Positions 61,833 to 64,000 of a DNA stretch of 64,000 nt are shown here, piece after piece. The notes beneath the pieces are model-generated. The model saw only the letters and a list, made by a program, of their open reading frames with translations, was not told where the DNA came from and did no database searches. The stretch spans positions 62,001 to 126,000 of the forward strand of contig MHBI01000071.1 of the NCBI GenBank assembly GCA_001804815.1, written 5' to 3'. The DNA is from Lentisphaerae bacterium GWF2_50_93. Its GTDB lineage: Bacteria > Verrucomicrobiota > Lentisphaeria > Victivallales > GWF2-50-93. The position numbers and the translations under genes are program-made. Every line of letters starts with the position of its first letter. The stretch's first letter is position 1.

Positions 61833-63035
61833 GTGAATAACAGAATTCTTTATCTTGCAGACTACTGTCTTACTCCGCACAGGAAGATATCCCATCCCGG
61901 CATCCTCTGCGAGGACGGAAAAATCCTCGCATTCGGCGGCTCCTCCGCCTTCGAGAAGGAGCCAGGCCTCGAGGTGATAGAGCTTCCCGACACATATGCG
62001 ACGCCGGGGATAATCGATACGCATATCCATGGCGCAGGGGGATTCGACTGCACATCATCTTCGATAAGCGGCGATATCACGCCCATGAGCGTCACTCTTG
62101 CAACACATGGGATCACTTCATTCCTTCCTACGATAGTCACTGCATCCCATGAAAAAATGATGTTGGCCATATCAAGCCTCACAAAGATAATCAGGAACGA
62201 CCACGTCCTGGGCGCCGTCCCCGTGGGAATCAACGTCGAAGGCCCTTTCCTCAACAAGGAAAAACATGGCTCGCAATATGAACAGGAAATCCGCATGATC
62301 GATCTGGGAGAGGCCAGGGAGCTGATCGCCGAAGGAAAAAACATGATCAGGATCATGACTCTCGCGCCTGAACTGGAAAACTCGATCAGGCTTATTGAAA
62401 TCCTCCTCGAGAACAACATCATCCCCTCGATGGGGCACAGTCTCGCCGATGAAGTCTCCGTCCTCAGGGCCGTCGATGCCGGAGCCAGGCGATGCACACA
62501 CGTATATAATGGAATGCCTCCGCTGCACCACAGGACTGCAGGCCTGACGGCAATAGCTCTGACCGACGACAGGATCCACATTGAAATAATACTCGACGGC
62601 TCGCATATCCATCCGAAGATGGTCGATCTGGCATGCAGGACAAAGCCTAAAGACAAGGTCGTGGGGATAAGCGATGCCATCCAGGGCACGGGAATGCACG
62701 ACGGCATCTACCATTTAGGCGACTCCGAGATCCACATCGAAAAAGGCAAAGTTACGACAGCCGACGGAACTCTCGCCGGCTCCACGATGACCCTTGAAAG
62801 AGGATGGCGCCATCTGATCGCCTTCACGCATCTTGAAAACACCGAGGCTTCAGCATGCCTCACATACAATCCGGCTAAAAGCATCGGACTCGATGACCGC
62901 GGTGAACTGCGCCCCGGCAAAGTGGCTGACATCACATTCTTTGATTCGAAGACAAATACGGTCAGGATGACGGTGTGCCAGGGAAGGATCGTATATGATT
63001 CGCAGCAGGGCCTGAACCTACCAAGCAACAGATGA
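61833..63035 (+). CDS. nagA: N-acetylglucosamine-6-phosphate deacetylase
   Basis: Amidohydrolase that deacetylates GlcNAc-6-phosphate in amino-sugar and peptidoglycan recycling. 400 residues. Metal and substrate sites: DTHIHGAGGFDCTS, GINVEGPFLNKEKHGSQ (metal glutamate), IPSMGHSLADE, CTHVYNGMPPLHHR, DGSHIHPKMVDLA and ISDAIQGTG with the catalytic aspartate; SIGLDDRGELRPGKVADI closes the barrel. The stop overlaps the start of the exporter gene by four bases. No nagB or PTS gene is present. Confidence 0.94.
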   Translation: MNNRILYLADYCLTPHRKISHPGILCEDGKILAFGGSSAFEKEPGLEVIELPDTYATPGIIDTHIHGAGGFDCTSSSISGDITPMSVTLATHGITSFLPTIVTASHEKMMLAISSLTKIIRNDHVLGAVPVGINVEGPFLNKEKHGSQYEQEIRMIDLGEARELIAEGKNMIRIMTLAPELENSIRLIEILLENNIIPSMGHSLADEVSVLRAVDAGARRCTHVYNGMPPLHHRTAGLTAIALTDDRIHIEIILDGSHIHPKMVDLACRTKPKDKVVGISDAIQGTGMHDGIYHLGDSEIHIEKGKVTTADGTLAGSTMTLERGWRHLIAFTHLENTEASACLTYNPAKSIGLDDRGELRPGKVADITFFDSKTNTVRMTVCQGRIVYDSQQGLNLPSNR

Positions 63036-64000
63036 AGTTCTTCGAATATCTTTCGGGGCATCACGCCACCCGGGCCTTCAACCATAGGAACTACAGGTTC
63101 TTCTTCGCCGGCCAGGGAATTTCCCTGATGGGCACATGGATACAGCAGATAGCGGTCAGCTGGCTGGTCTACCGCCTCACAAACTCCGCACTGCTCCTCG
63201 GTGTCGCAGGATTTGCAACGCAGATACCGGTTTTCTTCCTCACACCCGTCGGAGGCGTCTGCGCCGACAGATGGAACCGGAGATGGATACTGCTCATCAC
63301 CCAGTTCCTTTCAATGCTCCTGGCGTTCATCCTGACGCTTCTCTTCTTCAAAGGGAATATCATAGTGTGGCAGGTCATAGCCATAAGCTTCCTGCTCGGA
63401 TGCGTGAATGCATTCGACATGCCCGCCAGGCATTCCTTCGTCAACGACATAGTGGACGGCAAAGAGGACATCGGGAACGCAATAGCCCTCAACTCATTCC
63501 TTTTCAACAGTGCGCGCCTGATCGGCCCTGCAATCGCGGGGATAATCATCGCCAGAAGCAGCGAAGGCGTATGCTTCCTGATAAACGCCTTCAGTTTCGT
63601 CGCCGTACTTATCGCGCTCTCGGCCATGGACACCGGTGAAATAAAAATCCCGCTGGTGAGAAGACAGCATCCGCTCAAGGAGCTTTTCCAGGGGGTGAAA
63701 TATGCGGTAGGCTTCAGCAGGATCAGGAACATACTCATATTCGGCGCGATGATCGGTTTTGTCGGGATGCCATACAGCGTACTGATGCCTGTCTATGCAA
63801 AGGACGTCCTCCACGGAAACTCCGAAACCCTCGGTTTCCTCACCGGCGCGGCCGGGTTCGGCGCCATCACCGGCGCCATCTTCCTCGCACGCAGGAGAAA
63901 CGCCGACGCCCTCGGAAATATCATCTCGGGCTCATGTGTCATCTTCGGGGTCGGGCTCATACTCCTGTCCCTGTCCCATTCATTCCCGGTCTCGCTTGGC
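63032..64000 (+). CDS. MFS transporter, EntS/MFS_3-like, 3' end outside window
   Basis: An open frame from ATG 63032, overlapping the nagA stop (ATGA), runs to the right edge without a stop; 323 residues are visible. The N-terminus FNHRNYRFFFAGQGISLMGTWIQQIAVSWLVYRLT and the TM2-TM3 loop CADRWNRRWIL are typical of the EntS-like MFS_3 exporters (NxNFRxFFxGQxxSxxGxW pattern). The region LLGCVNAFDMPARHSFVNDIV is also characteristic. Translational coupling to nagA hints at related physiology, but exporters of this type have diverse substrates. Confidence 0.87.
   Translation, partial: MKFFEYLSGHHATRAFNHRNYRFFFAGQGISLMGTWIQQIAVSWLVYRLTNSALLLGVAGFATQIPVFFLTPVGGVCADRWNRRWILLITQFLSMLLAFILTLLFFKGNIIVWQVIAISFLLGCVNAFDMPARHSFVNDIVDGKEDIGNAIALNSFLFNSARLIGPAIAGIIIARSSEGVCFLINAFSFVAVLIALSAMDTGEIKIPLVRRQHPLKELFQGVKYAVGFSRIRNILIFGAMIGFVGMPYSVLMPVYAKDVLHGNSETLGFLTGAAGFGAITGAIFLARRRNADALGNIISGSCVIFGVGLILLSLSHSFPVSLG

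Overview
The window reads as a chromosomal segment of a Gram-negative bacterium. Single-copy housekeeping genes are spread through it (ileS, trpS, pheS, proC, recJ, rnc, carB, trpC, bioD, queF, argJ, argB, dnaA, nagA), with one tRNA-Leu(CAG) and no rRNA. Xylose-isomerase-like TIM-barrel proteins beside a Gfo/Idh/MocA dehydrogenase and a GntR regulator, many eukaryotic-like Ser/Thr kinases, N-terminal zinc ribbons fused to unrelated proteins, and housekeeping genes scattered out of their usual operons suggest the PVC superphylum, perhaps Lentisphaerota/Kiritimatiellota or an uncultivated relative. This is an inference from gene style; no marker was searched.

Layout. 1-1381 (-): a lipoprotein cut by the left edge. 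1652-12263 (+): MFS transporter, membrane Ser/Thr kinase, ileS, a large zinc-ribbon/proline-glutamine-rich/coiled-coil membrane protein, trpS and a MoxR ATPase. 12521-14938 (-): pheS and an MFS transporter. 15312-19280 (-): a sugar-catabolism cassette (GntR regulator, MocA dehydrogenase, two TIM-barrel isomerase/epimerases) with a candidate operator upstream. 19691-25045 (+): proC, recJ, rnc, iron alcohol dehydrogenase and a lone receiver protein, with a tRNA-Leu on the other strand. 25151-29434 (-): FtsQ-like protein and carB. 29574-31264 (+): small membrane protein, trpC, lipoprotein.

31430-50267 is a signalling and accessory island. It opens with a single-chain Clp-type unfoldase / receiver-like / FtsH-type AAA / M41 protease, followed by an FHA Ser/Thr kinase and a PP2C phosphatase. 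Two 1.2-kaa kinases, each carrying two seven-bladed WD40 propellers, and a TPR kinase broken at a G10 tract come next. One WD40 kinase is co-transcribed with an unknown 268-aa protein and a DUF2971 protein. A PIN toxin/antitoxin pair closes the island. This looks like a phosphorylation-controlled proteolysis system next to expanding sensor kinases, and it is the part most likely to be new.

50550-64000: NtrC/NtrB-type two-component pair (-), bioD, a zinc-ribbon membrane protein, queF, argJ, argB (+), zinc alcohol dehydrogenase, HisJ-type phosphatase and dnaA (-), then nagA and an MFS exporter cut by the right edge (+). The AT-rich gap next to dnaA is a weak oriC candidate.

Many intergenic gaps carry palindromic elements: 7-3-7 and 9-3-9 hairpins, REP-like doublets, long nested stems and degenerate inverted repeats. 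Several families occur more than once.
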